NCBI GenBank assembly: GCA_017501545.1
Contig: JAFVWS010000004.1
Span: 45,822-109,821 of the forward strand
Direction of reading: 5' to 3'
Length of the DNA: 64,000 nucleotides
Source: Clostridia bacterium
Lineage (GTDB): Bacteria > Bacillota > Clostridia > Oscillospirales > CAG-272
Shown here: positions 7,576-15,966 of the stretch, in pieces
Numbering within the stretch: the first letter of the stretch is position 1
Layout of the letters: the number at the start of each line of letters is the position of its first letter
Made by a program: the position numbers and the translations under genes
The notes under the pieces: model-generated
Databases searched by the model: none
What the model was told of the DNA's origin: nothing
Seen by the model: the letters and a program-made list of their open reading frames with translations, nothing else

Positions 7576-9078
7576 TTACATTGTAACGAGAGCAAATCTA
7601 AGAGCAAATAGAACTGCAACTACTGTGATAACAATATCCTTCTTTTGATATTTACCTGTGAATAGTCTTAGAAGCACGTATGAGATTGCGCCAATTGCGA
7701 TACCGTTTGAAATTGAGTAGGTAAGTGGCATCATAACAAGTGCTAAGAATGCAGGAATTGCGCTTGTGATATCCTCCATGTCAACCTTTGCAAAGCCCTT
7801 GAGCATTAATACGCCAATGTAGATAAGTGCTGGTGCAGTTGCACATGCTGGAATGATTGTTGCAAGAGGTGTTAAGAATAGGCAAGCTATAAAGCAAACG
7901 GATGTGATGACTGAGGCAAAGCCTGTACGTCCACCAACACCAACGCCTGCACTTGACTCAACGAATGTTGTACATGTTGATGTACCGAGAAGTGAGCCAG
8001 AAAGTGTTGCAACGGAGTCAGCATTCATTGACTGCTTCATGTTGATTGGGTCACCGTTTTCATCAAGCATATTAGCTTGTGATGCAGCGCCGTAAAGTGT
8101 GCCCATTGTGTCGAACATATCAACGAGGCAGAATGTAATTGTAAGTGCAATTACAGAGAAGAGTGTTCCCCAAGTAAATTGTCCGCCGGTTGTAAAGAGT
8201 GTCTTAAAGCCCTCAAATGCGCCAAACAAGCCTTCTTTTCCAAAATGGTAGAATGAGCTACCAATGCTTGTGAAGCTGAAGCTTGGAAGCGTCCAAGTTG
8301 CAATGTAGTAAAGAACTGTTGAACCAAGAATTGAAATGATTACAGAGCCCTTAACCTTGAATTTAGAAAGCACGCCCATAATAATTAGGCCAAGTATTGC
8401 AATTAATATAGGAGCAATTGCCTTCCAGCCCTCAAATGGAGTTGCGGCATTTTTCCATGCACCATGGAAATCAAAGAATTGTACAAGTGTGTACTGGTTT
8501 GGTTGAATGATACCAACGTTTTGGAAGCCGAGGAATGCAATGAATAGACCAATACCAGCTGGAATAGCCTTCTTTAGGTTGTCTGGTAGTGATTTTGCAA
8601 TCATTGTTCTAAGTCCAGTGAATGAAAGAATCATAAAGAGTAAGCCTGAAAGAAGAATTACAGATAGACCCTCTTTATAGCCCTTGATTACGTCTGTTGT
8701 GCCGTCCTCCTTTAATAATTCAGGAAGAATGAATGATACGAAGAAGAATGAGTTAAGACCCATGCCGCATGCCTGCGCAAAAGGCATCTTTGCATAGAAT
8801 GCATAGAGAAGAGTACCAACTACCGCTGCAAGAATTGATGCAACGTAAACCGAATACCAAATGATTTTTAGGTCGCCCGAAAGCTTGTCAAACGAATCAC
8901 CCGCTATTTGGTTTGGGTTGGTCACAACTATGTACGCCATAGCGAAGAATGTTGTAAGACCTGCAATAATTTCTGTCTTTACGTTAGAGCCACGCTCGCT
9001 GATTTTGAAAAAACGGTCAAACTTGCTAACCTTTTTCTCTTGAACAGCTTCAACTTTAACATCTGTTTTTTTACTCAT
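7576..9078 (-). CDS. NCS2 family purine permease (AzgA/PbuG type)
   Basis: A 500-residue integral membrane permease that should import purine bases such as adenine, guanine or hypoxanthine. Family features are GLTTFFAMAYIVVTNP after a short cytoplasmic N-terminus, MPFAQACGMGLNSFF, GIGLFIAFLGFQN, FCLVDMFDTMGTL and TCTTFVESSAGVGVGGRTGF. The start follows AAGGA at 9078. A sigma-A promoter lies 54 nt upstream. I looked for a purine riboswitch in the leader and found none; there is only a short GTCGG/CCGAC inverted repeat. Confidence 0.93.
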   Translation of the reverse strand: MSKKTDVKVEAVQEKKVSKFDRFFKISERGSNVKTEIIAGLTTFFAMAYIVVTNPNQIAGDSFDKLSGDLKIIWYSVYVASILAAVVGTLLYAFYAKMPFAQACGMGLNSFFFVSFILPELLKEDGTTDVIKGYKEGLSVILLSGLLFMILSFTGLRTMIAKSLPDNLKKAIPAGIGLFIAFLGFQNVGIIQPNQYTLVQFFDFHGAWKNAATPFEGWKAIAPILIAILGLIIMGVLSKFKVKGSVIISILGSTVLYYIATWTLPSFSFTSIGSSFYHFGKEGLFGAFEGFKTLFTTGGQFTWGTLFSVIALTITFCLVDMFDTMGTLYGAASQANMLDENGDPINMKQSMNADSVATLSGSLLGTSTCTTFVESSAGVGVGGRTGFASVITSVCFIACLFLTPLATIIPACATAPALIYIGVLMLKGFAKVDMEDITSAIPAFLALVMMPLTYSISNGIAIGAISYVLLRLFTGKYQKKDIVITVVAVLFALRFALVTM

Positions 9079-9131
9079 GAAAAAATCCTTTCCGTCGGCA
9101 ATAAATTTTTAGTATACCGACCTTTAATCAT

Positions 9132-9160
9132 ATTTTATCACAAAACAATCACATTTTCAA
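9132..9160 (-). promoter_or_regulatory. promoter of the purine permease gene
   Basis: Minus-strand TTGAAA (9160-9155), 17-nt spacer, TAAAAT (9137-9132). The -35 box overlaps the stop codon of the small gene upstream. Confidence 0.75.
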
Positions 9161-9339
9161 CATTTTTTACCTATATTTGATACAAAAATATTCATTTCTC
9201 GTACACCCTTTACTTTTTTCGCTTCATTTATTATATTATCTTGCTTGTTTTCGTCCATTTTTAAAAACGCCTGCAAAGCAGGCGCATTGTGAGAAAGCGC
9301 CATTTGAAAGGTAATCGGCATTTGGTTATTTTGTTCCAT
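9157..9339 (-). CDS. small YdeI/OmpD-associated-like protein
   Basis: A 60-residue protein starting at the ATG at 9339 (MEQNNQMPITFQMALSHNAP). A longer frame to 9414 has a hydrophobic extension without support. The MPITFQMALSHN...ALQAFLKMDENKQDNIINEAK pattern resembles short clostridial proteins related to the YdeI/OmpD-associated domain: a helix, then an alanine-rich linker, then helices with a KVKGVREM segment. This relation is from memory of the family and is moderately certain. Function unknown. It is transcribed toward the purine permease. Confidence 0.6.
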   Translation of the reverse strand: MEQNNQMPITFQMALSHNAPALQAFLKMDENKQDNIINEAKKVKGVREMNIFVSNIGKKC

Positions 9340-9417
9340 TTTGTCCACCCTGTGTATGAATTTAATACTATTTTTATCATATGCAAGGATTAATATAAGT
9401 GGTAAAAATTTCACCTC

Positions 9418-9446
9418 TTGACAAAAATGAAAAAATTTATTATAAT
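9418..9446 (+). promoter_or_regulatory. consensus promoter of rnpB
   Basis: TTGACA (9418-9423), 17-nt spacer, TATAAT (9441-9446). The predicted start, about seven bases downstream, matches the beginning of helix P1 of the RNA. Confidence 0.92.
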
Positions 9447-9452
9447 ACTATC

Positions 9453-9823
9453 GAACTAAGTTGGATGGTCGCGCATTGTCACGCCGAAAGGTAGCAGTGT
9501 GAGGAAAGTCCGTGCTTCACAGGGCAGGATAGCTGATAACGTCAGCCAGAGGCGACTCTCGGGAAAGTGCAACAGAAAATTACCGCCCTTGGCTTATAGC
9601 TAATGGTAAGGATGAAAACGCGAGGTAAGAGCTCACGATATTCTATGGTAACATAGAGTAGGTGTAAACCCTATCTGAAGCAACACCGTGTATGGAAATT
9701 TTATTTGCCCGATAAGGCTTTTGCCGTTTCCATGGGTGGCACGCATTATTGCGGAGCCTTGTGGTGACACAAGGCAAAGATAGATGACCGTCGAATACAG
9801 AACACGGCTTATAGATTTAGTTC
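9453..9823 (+). ncRNA. rnpB: RNase P RNA
   Basis: The catalytic RNA of RNase P, which removes 5' leaders from tRNA precursors. Conserved blocks are present in order: GAGGAAAGTCCGTGCTTC near 9501, GGATAGCTGATAACGTC near 9526, AGAGCTCAC near 9628, and AGATAGATGACCGTCGAATA with AGAACACGGCTTATAGA near the 3' end. GAACTA at 9453-9458 pairs with TAGTTC at 9818-9823 to form P1. The last ~50 nt together with the terminator occur again at 10132-10182. Confidence 0.95.
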
Positions 9824-9835
9824 ACTTAATATGGA

Positions 9836-9863
9836 AAAACCGAGCCTAAAGCTTGGTTTTTTC
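9836..9863 (+). terminator. terminator of rnpB
   Basis: AAAACCGAGC / GCTTGGTTTT with loop CTAAA and a T run. Confidence 0.85.
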
Positions 9864-9880
9864 TTTTGAAAATTTCTCCC

Positions 9881-10237
9881 GTGTTCTTCGAACAACCGCA
9901 CGCAAGCATAGTCGATTGTCTTCGTCTATCCAAGCGACAGACTTGCCACTCTCCTTGCCTTGCGCGAATTTCTTCGGCAAAAACAATACTCAATTGTTTT
10001 GCTCTTGAAAAACCGCACGCAAGCATAGTCGATTGTCTTCGTCTGTCCAAGCGACAGACTTGCCACTCTCCTTGCCTTACGTGAATTTCTTCGGCAAAAA
10101 CAATACTCAATTGTTTTTGCTCTCGAAATCAGCTTATAGATTTAGTTCACTTAATATGGAAAAACCGAGCCTAAAGCTTGGTGCTTTTCTTGTAATTGGT
10201 TTTTTCGTGTTCTTCGAACAACCGCACGCAAGCATAG
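9881..10237. repeat. tandem repeat array with duplicated rnpB 3' end
   Basis: Two directly abutting copies of a ~117-bp unit lie at 9894-10010 and 10011-10128 and differ at a few bases. A 51-nt segment containing the 3' end and terminator stem of rnpB (9807-9857) is repeated identically at 10132-10182. The 31-nt sequence that leads into the first unit (9881-9911) is repeated at 10207-10237. Frames through this block merely read the repeat and are not genes. Confidence 0.9.
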
Positions 10238-10257
10238 CATTTTTGCACGATAAAACT

Positions 10258-10287
10258 AAAAAACGGACACAGGGGTGTCCGTTTTTT
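10258..10287. terminator. terminator of the membrane protein gene
   Basis: CGGACAC / GTGTCCG hairpin flanked by A and T runs, just after the stop codon of the minus-strand gene at 10290. Confidence 0.85.
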
Positions 10288-10289
10288 GA

Positions 10290-11171
10290 TTATTCCTCGT
10301 TTGGGTTATATTCCAAGATGGCTTTAAGCAACGCGATTTCCTTGTCAAGATTCTTGTTCATTTTCATATCGCGCTCACAAATGCAAATGAGTGTGTCCTT
10401 TGGCAAGATAGAGGCAAGCTCTGGATGCGATTTTGCAAAAGCGGTTGCGTGAAAATAAACAGCACGCCCCTCGTAGGTAATAGAGGAGTAGTCGCCCTCA
10501 ACCAAATCACTGATTTTATAAAATCCAGTTGACATTTCCTCAAAAACAGCCTTATCAAGAAGCATAAAGTTAAATTGACCAGAAATAACTAAATAGTTTA
10601 TTTGCTCAAGCGCCTCGTTGTTTGCAGTTTGCTGTTGCACGCTTGGCACAACGCCACCATTGTATTCAACCTGCTGGTCGAAGCTACGATATAGGTTGTT
10701 TGTCCATTTGATGTCGGTTTTCCCATCCTTGTCGTAGTCAGGCACAACATCGGAAAATGCTTTATTTAATGTTTCAAGCTGACTGCTGGATAGCTCTCGT
10801 GGACCGTTGTAAGCAATACTGATGTCGGTTTTTTCCTTGATAGCGCACGTAAAAATAAGTCCACCAATAACTAAAAGGAAAAATACCGAAAGTATAATCA
10901 CCCATTTGCGCTTGTACCATAGGTTTTTAAAAAAGTTGCCCTTGGTAATTTCGGCGGTAGAGTCGTGAATTTTACTATCGTTTTCGATGCCAAGCAAGCG
11001 CATACGTCTTGCTGCAACAGACTCACGCTCCTCGTCGTCACCATCCTCCTCATCCATACTGATGGGATATCTCGTTTCTTGCTTTGTTTTCTCAAAAGAA
11101 GGCTCTGACACTTGGCTTTGCTCGCTTTCGCTTGGCAAAACGGTATCTTTTTCGTTTTGATTTTCGTCCAT
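10290..11171 (-). CDS. single-pass membrane protein, unknown
   Basis: A 293-residue protein of no recognised family. The first ~95 residues are highly charged and low-complexity (SESEQSQ, MDEEDGDDEERES). One membrane segment lies near residues 93-112 (WVIILSVFFLLVIGGLIF). The remaining ~180 residues are predicted outside and include SYNGPREL-like, Gln-rich (SVQQQTANNEALEQ) and YEGRAVYFHATAF stretches. Positive residues before the membrane segment (WYKRK) indicate N-terminus in. The start follows AAGGAGGGG. It stands alone between a terminator and its own promoter. Confidence 0.8.
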   Translation of the reverse strand: MDENQNEKDTVLPSESEQSQVSEPSFEKTKQETRYPISMDEEDGDDEERESVAARRMRLLGIENDSKIHDSTAEITKGNFFKNLWYKRKWVIILSVFFLLVIGGLIFTCAIKEKTDISIAYNGPRELSSSQLETLNKAFSDVVPDYDKDGKTDIKWTNNLYRSFDQQVEYNGGVVPSVQQQTANNEALEQINYLVISGQFNFMLLDKAVFEEMSTGFYKISDLVEGDYSSITYEGRAVYFHATAFAKSHPELASILPKDTLICICERDMKMNKNLDKEIALLKAILEYNPNEE

Positions 11172-11195
11172 ATTACCCCTCCTTCTTTTTTAATT

Positions 11196-11224
11196 ATTAT
11201 ATCACTAACTAAAACTAAAGTCAA
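11196..11224 (-). promoter_or_regulatory. promoter of the single-pass membrane protein
   Basis: Minus-strand TTGACT (11224-11219), 17-nt spacer, TATAAT (11201-11196). Confidence 0.8.
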
Positions 11225-11230
11225 TTATCA

Positions 11231-11259
11231 TTGACACTAAATATTAAATATGTTAAAAT
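11231..11259 (+). promoter_or_regulatory. promoter of the U32 gene
   Basis: TTGACA (11231-11236), 17-nt spacer, TAAAAT (11254-11259). It is back-to-back with the minus-strand promoter, with the two -35 boxes only 6 nt apart. Confidence 0.8.
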
Positions 11260-11303
11260 AATATAAGAGCGCCCTTTGGAGGCGTATAATTAAACTAAAA
11301 AAG

Positions 11304-12551
11304 ATGGTACAAAATATGAAAGAGCTACTTTGTCCTGCTGGAAATTTTGAAAAAATGAAGGCAGCTATTCTATATGGTGCAGATGCGGTTTATTTGGCTT
11401 CTGATATGTTTGGCATGCGTGCGGCAGCCGACAATTTCACGCTTGAGGAGCTTGAGGAAGCTACCAAATACGCACACTCCCACGGGGTAAAGCTATATGT
11501 GACGGTAAATACTATGCCTCACACAAACGAATATGAAAGACTAAAAAAATACCTTTTGGAGTATGATAGAATAGGGGTTGACGCCCTTATAATTTCCGAC
11601 CTTGGCGTTTTTATGCTTGCAAGAGAGACAATTCCAAATATGGAAATTCATATTTCTACACAGGCAAGCATTGTTTCAGCCGCTGCAGCTACTGCTTGGC
11701 ACAAAATGGGCGCAAAGCGTGTTGTTTTGGCAAGGGAGCTATCTCTTGATGAGATAAATGAAATTAGAAGAAACACCCCAAAGGAATTAGAGCTTGAGTG
11801 CTTTATTCACGGCTCAATGTGCATATCATATAGTGGCAGGTGTCTGCTTTCCAACTACTACACGGGCAGGGATGCGAACCGTGGCGCATGCGCACAGCCA
11901 TGCAGATGGAGCTATAAAAATGCATCCCCAATTGAATTTGCCGAGGAAAAGCGCCTCCTTGACAAGCTTAACATTGAGGAATATAAGGAGGGCTCGTTTG
12001 TGATGTCCTCTAAGGATATGTGTATGATTGAGCATATTGACAGCCTCATGGAAAGCGGTATAGATAGCTTTAAAATTGAAGGCCGTATGAAGAGTGCATA
12101 CTATACAGCAATCTGCGCCAATACCTACAAAATGGCTATGAATGAATATTTAAGGTCTCCATCTGAATATAAATATAATCCACTCTGGCTAAGAGAGCTT
12201 GAAAGCGTTAGCCACCGTGAATACGCAACAGGCTTTTATTTTGACAACCCTATGAATAACCCACAGGTTGTAACGCAAAATGGATACCTTCGCGAAAAGG
12301 CATATTTGTGTGTTGCAACTGGAAAAGGTGACGGGGAGTATCTGTATTTCACCCAAAGAAACAAAATAAAAGAGGGGGACGTGTGCGAAATTATCACCCC
12401 TGGTAAGGTTGGCAGAAAATTTGTAGCCACCGATTTAAGGCTTCCAAATGGTGAAAAAATAGACTCGGCACCACACCCATCAATGGAGTTTAAGATGAGG
12501 GTTCCGTTTGAGGTAAAAGAGGGAGATATCGTACGCTCAAGCGAGGAATAA
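11304..12551 (+). CDS. peptidase U32 family protein (TrhP/YegQ-like)
   Basis: A 415-residue cytoplasmic protein of the U32 family. Members of this clade act in RNA modification (tRNA U34 or 23S rRNA C2501 hydroxylation) with prephenate-dependent or iron-sulfur chemistry; the family name as peptidase is historical. Signature features are ELLCPAGNFEKMKAAILYGA at the start, STQASIVS, and the cluster FIHGSMCISYSGRCLLSNY followed by NRGACAQPCRW, where the conserved cysteines lie. The ATG at 11304 or the one at 11316 (MKELLCPAG) may be used. It is followed at 20 nt by uppP. Confidence 0.9.
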   Translation: MVQNMKELLCPAGNFEKMKAAILYGADAVYLASDMFGMRAAADNFTLEELEEATKYAHSHGVKLYVTVNTMPHTNEYERLKKYLLEYDRIGVDALIISDLGVFMLARETIPNMEIHISTQASIVSAAAATAWHKMGAKRVVLARELSLDEINEIRRNTPKELELECFIHGSMCISYSGRCLLSNYYTGRDANRGACAQPCRWSYKNASPIEFAEEKRLLDKLNIEEYKEGSFVMSSKDMCMIEHIDSLMESGIDSFKIEGRMKSAYYTAICANTYKMAMNEYLRSPSEYKYNPLWLRELESVSHREYATGFYFDNPMNNPQVVTQNGYLREKAYLCVATGKGDGEYLYFTQRNKIKEGDVCEIITPGKVGRKFVATDLRLPNGEKIDSAPHPSMEFKMRVPFEVKEGDIVRSSEE

Positions 12552-12570
12552 TTTTTGAAAGGAGCAAAAT

Positions 12571-13416
12571 ATGCTTTTCGTTGAAATTTGCAAGGCAATA
12601 TTTATAGGAGTTATTCAAGGAATAACCGAATGGCTTCCTGTCTCAAGCACGGGACACATGATAATTGCCAACGAATTTGTTAAGCTGAATATTAGCGATG
12701 GCGCGTGGGAAATTTTCGAGGTTGTAACACAGCTTGGCTCGATTTTGGCAGTAATTATTTTGTTCTTTGACAAATTAAACCCATTTAAAAAAAACAAGGG
12801 CGGAATAGGCATAGGCGTGAAAAAAGAAACCGTTTCCCTTTGGATAAAGGTTATAATTGCAGTTATACCGGCTGGTGTGCTTGGCGTATTGCTTGATGAT
12901 TTTCTTGATGCGCATTTTTATAATTTCATAACCGTGGCGATTGCTCTAATCGTTTATGGAATATTATTTATTGTTATCGAAAAAATAAATAAAAAAAGAA
13001 AATTCAAGTATAACGACATTGGAGGCATAAACAAAAGAACCTCGTTTGAGATTGGTTGCTTTCAGGTGCTTTCGTTAATACCTGGCACCTCACGCTCAGG
13101 CTCGACAATTCTTGGCGCTTCAGTTTTGGGCGTGTCAAGACCCGTTGCTGCTGAATTTTCATTCTTCCTTGCAATTCCAGTAATGGCAGGTGCAACCCTA
13201 CTTAAGGTGGCAAAGGCGTTTTTGATAGATGATATAAGCTTAAATGCACAGGAGATTTTAATCATCTTTGTTGGTACGCTAACTGCATTTTTGGTGTCGC
13301 TTGCGGTGATAAAGCTACTTATGGATTTTGTAAAAAAGCATACCTTTAGCGCATTTGGCTGGTACAGAATTGCCTTTGGCATTATCTTGCTCGCGTATTA
13401 TTTTATATTTAAATAA
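12571..13416 (+). CDS. uppP: undecaprenyl-diphosphate phosphatase
   Basis: An integral membrane enzyme that dephosphorylates undecaprenyl pyrophosphate to recycle the lipid carrier of cell-wall synthesis; its loss or increase alters bacitracin sensitivity. The two catalytic signatures are present: QGITEWLPVSSTGH near residues 15-28 and PGTSRSGSTI near residue 170. It has 281 residues and about eight hydrophobic segments, normal for UppP/BacA. GAAAGGAG precedes the ATG, and the gene is probably co-transcribed with the U32 gene. Confidence 0.95.
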   Translation: MLFVEICKAIFIGVIQGITEWLPVSSTGHMIIANEFVKLNISDGAWEIFEVVTQLGSILAVIILFFDKLNPFKKNKGGIGIGVKKETVSLWIKVIIAVIPAGVLGVLLDDFLDAHFYNFITVAIALIVYGILFIVIEKINKKRKFKYNDIGGINKRTSFEIGCFQVLSLIPGTSRSGSTILGASVLGVSRPVAAEFSFFLAIPVMAGATLLKVAKAFLIDDISLNAQEILIIFVGTLTAFLVSLAVIKLLMDFVKKHTFSAFGWYRIAFGIILLAYYFIFK

Positions 13417-13424
13417 AAAAACTA

Positions 13425-13453
13425 TTGATAATTAAAATAGTTTGTGATATAAT
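13425..13453 (+). promoter_or_regulatory. promoter of pgk
   Basis: TTGATA (13425-13430), 17-nt spacer, TATAAT (13448-13453). Confidence 0.8.
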
Positions 13454-13524
13454 ACAAGCGAAAAATTTTAATACTAAATTTTTCCACTAATTTCGTTAAA
13501 ATTTATATACAGGAGAAATAAAAA

Positions 13525-14820
13525 ATGACCTACAACAAGAAAACTATTGAAGACGTTAACGTTGAAGGAAAAAGAGTCCTCGTTAGATGTGACTTTAACG
13601 TTCCACTCAAGGACGGCGTTATCACAAGTGACAAAAGAATTATAGGCGCACTTCCTACAATTAAGTACCTTCTTGATAAGGGTGCTAAGGTTGTACTTTG
13701 CTCACATATGGGCAAGCCACACAGCATCTTAACAGAGGGCTTTGGCCTTAATAAGAAGGAAAAGAAAAAGGTTGAGGAGCTTCCTGAAAATGAAAGAGCA
13801 GCTGCAACAGCTGAGCTTTTAAAGAAGGCTCTTGGCGATAAGCAAAAGTTCACACTTAAGCCAGTAGCTGACAGACTTAATGAGCTTCTTGGTGGCGTAG
13901 TTACATTTGCTGAGGACATCGTTGGAGAGGATGCAAAATCAAAGGTTGCAGCACTTGAGTGTGGCAAGGCAGTTCTTCTTGAAAACGTTCGTTTTGACGC
14001 AAGAGAAACAAAGAACAACCCAGAATTCGCGAAGGAACTTAGCGAGTACGCTGACATTTACGTAAACGATGCATTCGGTACAGCTCACCGTGCACATGCT
14101 ACAACAGCTGGCGTTGCTGATTATCTCCCTGCAGTATGTGGTTACCTAATTCAAAAGGAAATCGGCATTATGGGTAAGGCATTGGCTGATCCAAAGCGTC
14201 CATTCGTTGCTATTTTAGGTGGTGCTAAGGTTTCAGACAAGATTGGCGTTATAAACAACCTCATTGAAAAGGTTGACACACTTATCATCGGTGGCGGTAT
14301 GGCTTACACCTTCTTTAAGGCACTTGGTTATAGCGTAGGCACATCACTTTGCGAGGACGACAAGGTTGAGCTTGCAAAGGAAATGATGGCTAAGGCTGAA
14401 TCTAAGGGCGTTAAGTTCTTAATCCCAGTTGACAACAAGCTTGGTAAGGAATACAACGAGAATACAGAATCAATGTTCTGCAACTCAAACGATATTCCTG
14501 ATGGCTGGATGGGCCTTGACATTGGTCCTAAGACACAAGAGCTCTTTGCAAACGCAATTAAGGGCGCTGGTACAGTTGTATGGAATGGTCCTATGGGCGT
14601 TTCAGAGTGGAAGAACTTTGCAGCAGGAACTGAATGTGTTGCAAACGCAGTTGCAGAAAGTGGCGCTATCTCCATTATCGGTGGCGGTGACTCAGCAGCA
14701 GCAGTTGAAAAGCTTGGCTTTGCAGACAAGATGACACACATCTCAACAGGTGGTGGTGCTTCACTTGAATTCCTCGAAGGTCTTGAGCTTCCAGGCATTG
14801 CATGCCTCCAAGATAAATAA
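13525..14820 (+). CDS. pgk: phosphoglycerate kinase
   Basis: A glycolytic enzyme that transfers phosphate from 1,3-bisphosphoglycerate to ADP. Signatures are [16 protein letters not shown] at the N-terminus, [28 protein letters not shown], the [16 protein letters not shown] nucleotide domain start, and the C-terminal [15 protein letters not shown] and [15 protein letters not shown]. It has 431 residues, about 30 more than usual. Part of this is a charged insertion near residues 70-100 ([19 protein letters not shown]) after HMGKP. It has its own promoter and a terminator, and tpiA follows. Codons are strongly biased, as expected for high expression. Confidence 0.97.
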   Translation: MTYNKKTIEDVNVEGKRVLVRCDFNVPLKDGVITSDKRIIGALPTIKYLLDKGAKVVLCSHMGKPHSILTEGFGLNKKEKKKVEELPENERAAATAELLKKALGDKQKFTLKPVADRLNELLGGVVTFAEDIVGEDAKSKVAALECGKAVLLENVRFDARETKNNPEFAKELSEYADIYVNDAFGTAHRAHATTAGVADYLPAVCGYLIQKEIGIMGKALADPKRPFVAILGGAKVSDKIGVINNLIEKVDTLIIGGGMAYTFFKALGYSVGTSLCEDDKVELAKEMMAKAESKGVKFLIPVDNKLGKEYNENTESMFCNSNDIPDGWMGLDIGPKTQELFANAIKGAGTVVWNGPMGVSEWKNFAAGTECVANAVAESGAISIIGGGDSAAAVEKLGFADKMTHISTGGGASLEFLEGLELPGIACLQDK

Positions 14821-14831
14821 TTATGGTAATT

Positions 14832-14862
14832 AGCCAAACGCTCAAAAAGCGTTTGGCTTTTG
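14832..14862 (+). terminator. terminator of pgk
   Basis: AGCCAAACGC / GCGTTTGGCT hairpin with a seven-base loop and a T-rich tail. Confidence 0.88.
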
Positions 14863-15002
14863 CCGATAAATGGCTATAAAGTCAATGAATACAAGGGTTC
14901 AAAGCCTTTTTTGAAAAAAGAAAACCACCCTTGAAATTATTACACTTATAACATTTGAACATTTGTTCATATGAATGAATATGAAAATATAGGAGAAAAA
15001 CA

Positions 15003-15758
15003 ATGAGAAGAAAAGTAATTGCAGGTAACTGGAAAATGAATATGACACCATCACAAGCTAAGGCTCTTATTGAGGAGACAAAGCCACTTGTTGCTGGTAA
15101 GGACAATTGCGATATTATTTTCTGCGTACCATTTGTAGATATCTATGCAGCACAAGAGGCAGCTAAGGGCTCAAACATTAAAATTGGTGCTGAAAACGTA
15201 CACTTTGAGGAAAAGGGCGCTTACACAGGTGAAATTTCTGCAAGCATGCTCAAGGAGTGTGGAATTGAATACGTAATCGTTGGTCACAGCGAAAGACGTC
15301 AATACTTTGGCGAAACCGACCAAACAGTTAACCTTCGTACAAAGGCAGCAATCAACGCTGGCATGAAGGTTCTTCTTTGCCTTGGTGAGGTTAAGGATGA
15401 AAGACTTGACGGAATTACAAACGAGGTTGTTGCAATGCAAACAAAGCTCGCGCTTAAGGACATCACAAAGGAACAGCTTTCACAGGTTATCATTGCATAT
15501 GAGCCAGTTTGGGCTATCGGAACAGGCTTGACAGCAACACCAGAGCAAGCAGACGAAACCTGCGGAGTTATTCGCGAGACAATCAAGTCTCTTTATGGAA
15601 ATGATGCAGCTGAGGAAATCATTATCCAATATGGTGGTTCAATGAATGCCGGTAACGCAGCTGAGCTTCTTGCAAAGGAAAACGTTGACGGTGGTCTTAT
15701 CGGCGGCGCATCCTTGAAGGCGAAGGACTTCTCAATTATCGTTGAGGCAGCTCAATAA
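15003..15758 (+). CDS. tpiA: triosephosphate isomerase
   Basis: Interconverts dihydroxyacetone phosphate and glyceraldehyde 3-phosphate. It has 251 residues, normal length. Catalytic and signature residues are visible: GNWKMN (Lys of the active site), IVGHSERRQYFGE (catalytic His), and AYEPVWAIGTGLTATPEQA (catalytic Glu and the mobile loop). IIQYGGSMNAGNA and DGGLIGGASLKA bind the phosphate. The ATG follows AGGAGA. I found no clear promoter between the pgk terminator and this gene, although the region is AT-rich and holds the repeat GAACATTTGTTC. Confidence 0.97.
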   Translation: MRRKVIAGNWKMNMTPSQAKALIEETKPLVAGKDNCDIIFCVPFVDIYAAQEAAKGSNIKIGAENVHFEEKGAYTGEISASMLKECGIEYVIVGHSERRQYFGETDQTVNLRTKAAINAGMKVLLCLGEVKDERLDGITNEVVAMQTKLALKDITKEQLSQVIIAYEPVWAIGTGLTATPEQADETCGVIRETIKSLYGNDAAEEIIIQYGGSMNAGNAAELLAKENVDGGLIGGASLKAKDFSIIVEAAQ

Positions 15759-15773
15759 TTTCTAATACTTTTT

Positions 15774-15804
15774 GCGCACACCCAAGGTGGTGTGCGCTTT
15801 TTTT
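15774..15804 (+). terminator. terminator of tpiA
   Basis: GCGCACACC / GGTGTGCGC hairpin with a six-base loop and a run of seven T. Confidence 0.92.
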
Positions 15805-15883
15805 AATAGTAAATTTTGACTGAAAAAGGGCTGGAAAGCGCAAAAACTTGTTGATAATGCACAAATTTGGGCATATTGCCATA

Positions 15884-15912
15884 TTGACAAAGCTATAATA
15901 TAGTGTTATAAT
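15884..15912 (+). promoter_or_regulatory. promoter of the secreted BspA-like gene
   Basis: TTGACA (15884-15889), 17-nt spacer, TATAAT (15907-15912). Exact consensus. Confidence 0.88.
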
Positions 15913-15966
15913 TAATGTGTGAAAATTTATTTTCTTTTATATATATTTTAAGTTGAGGTGCTTTTT

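Noticed and set aside
9061-9131. Purine riboswitch before the purine permease
   Set aside because: The short leader has only a GTCGG/CCGAC repeat and none of the conserved riboswitch core.
9826-10110. Open frames on both strands through the rnpB downstream region
   Set aside because: They only read the 117-bp tandem repeat; no ribosome site, and the two repeats give the same peptide twice.
9894-10237. Possible CRISPR array
   Set aside because: The repeats are ~117 bp and directly abutting, without spacers or cas genes.
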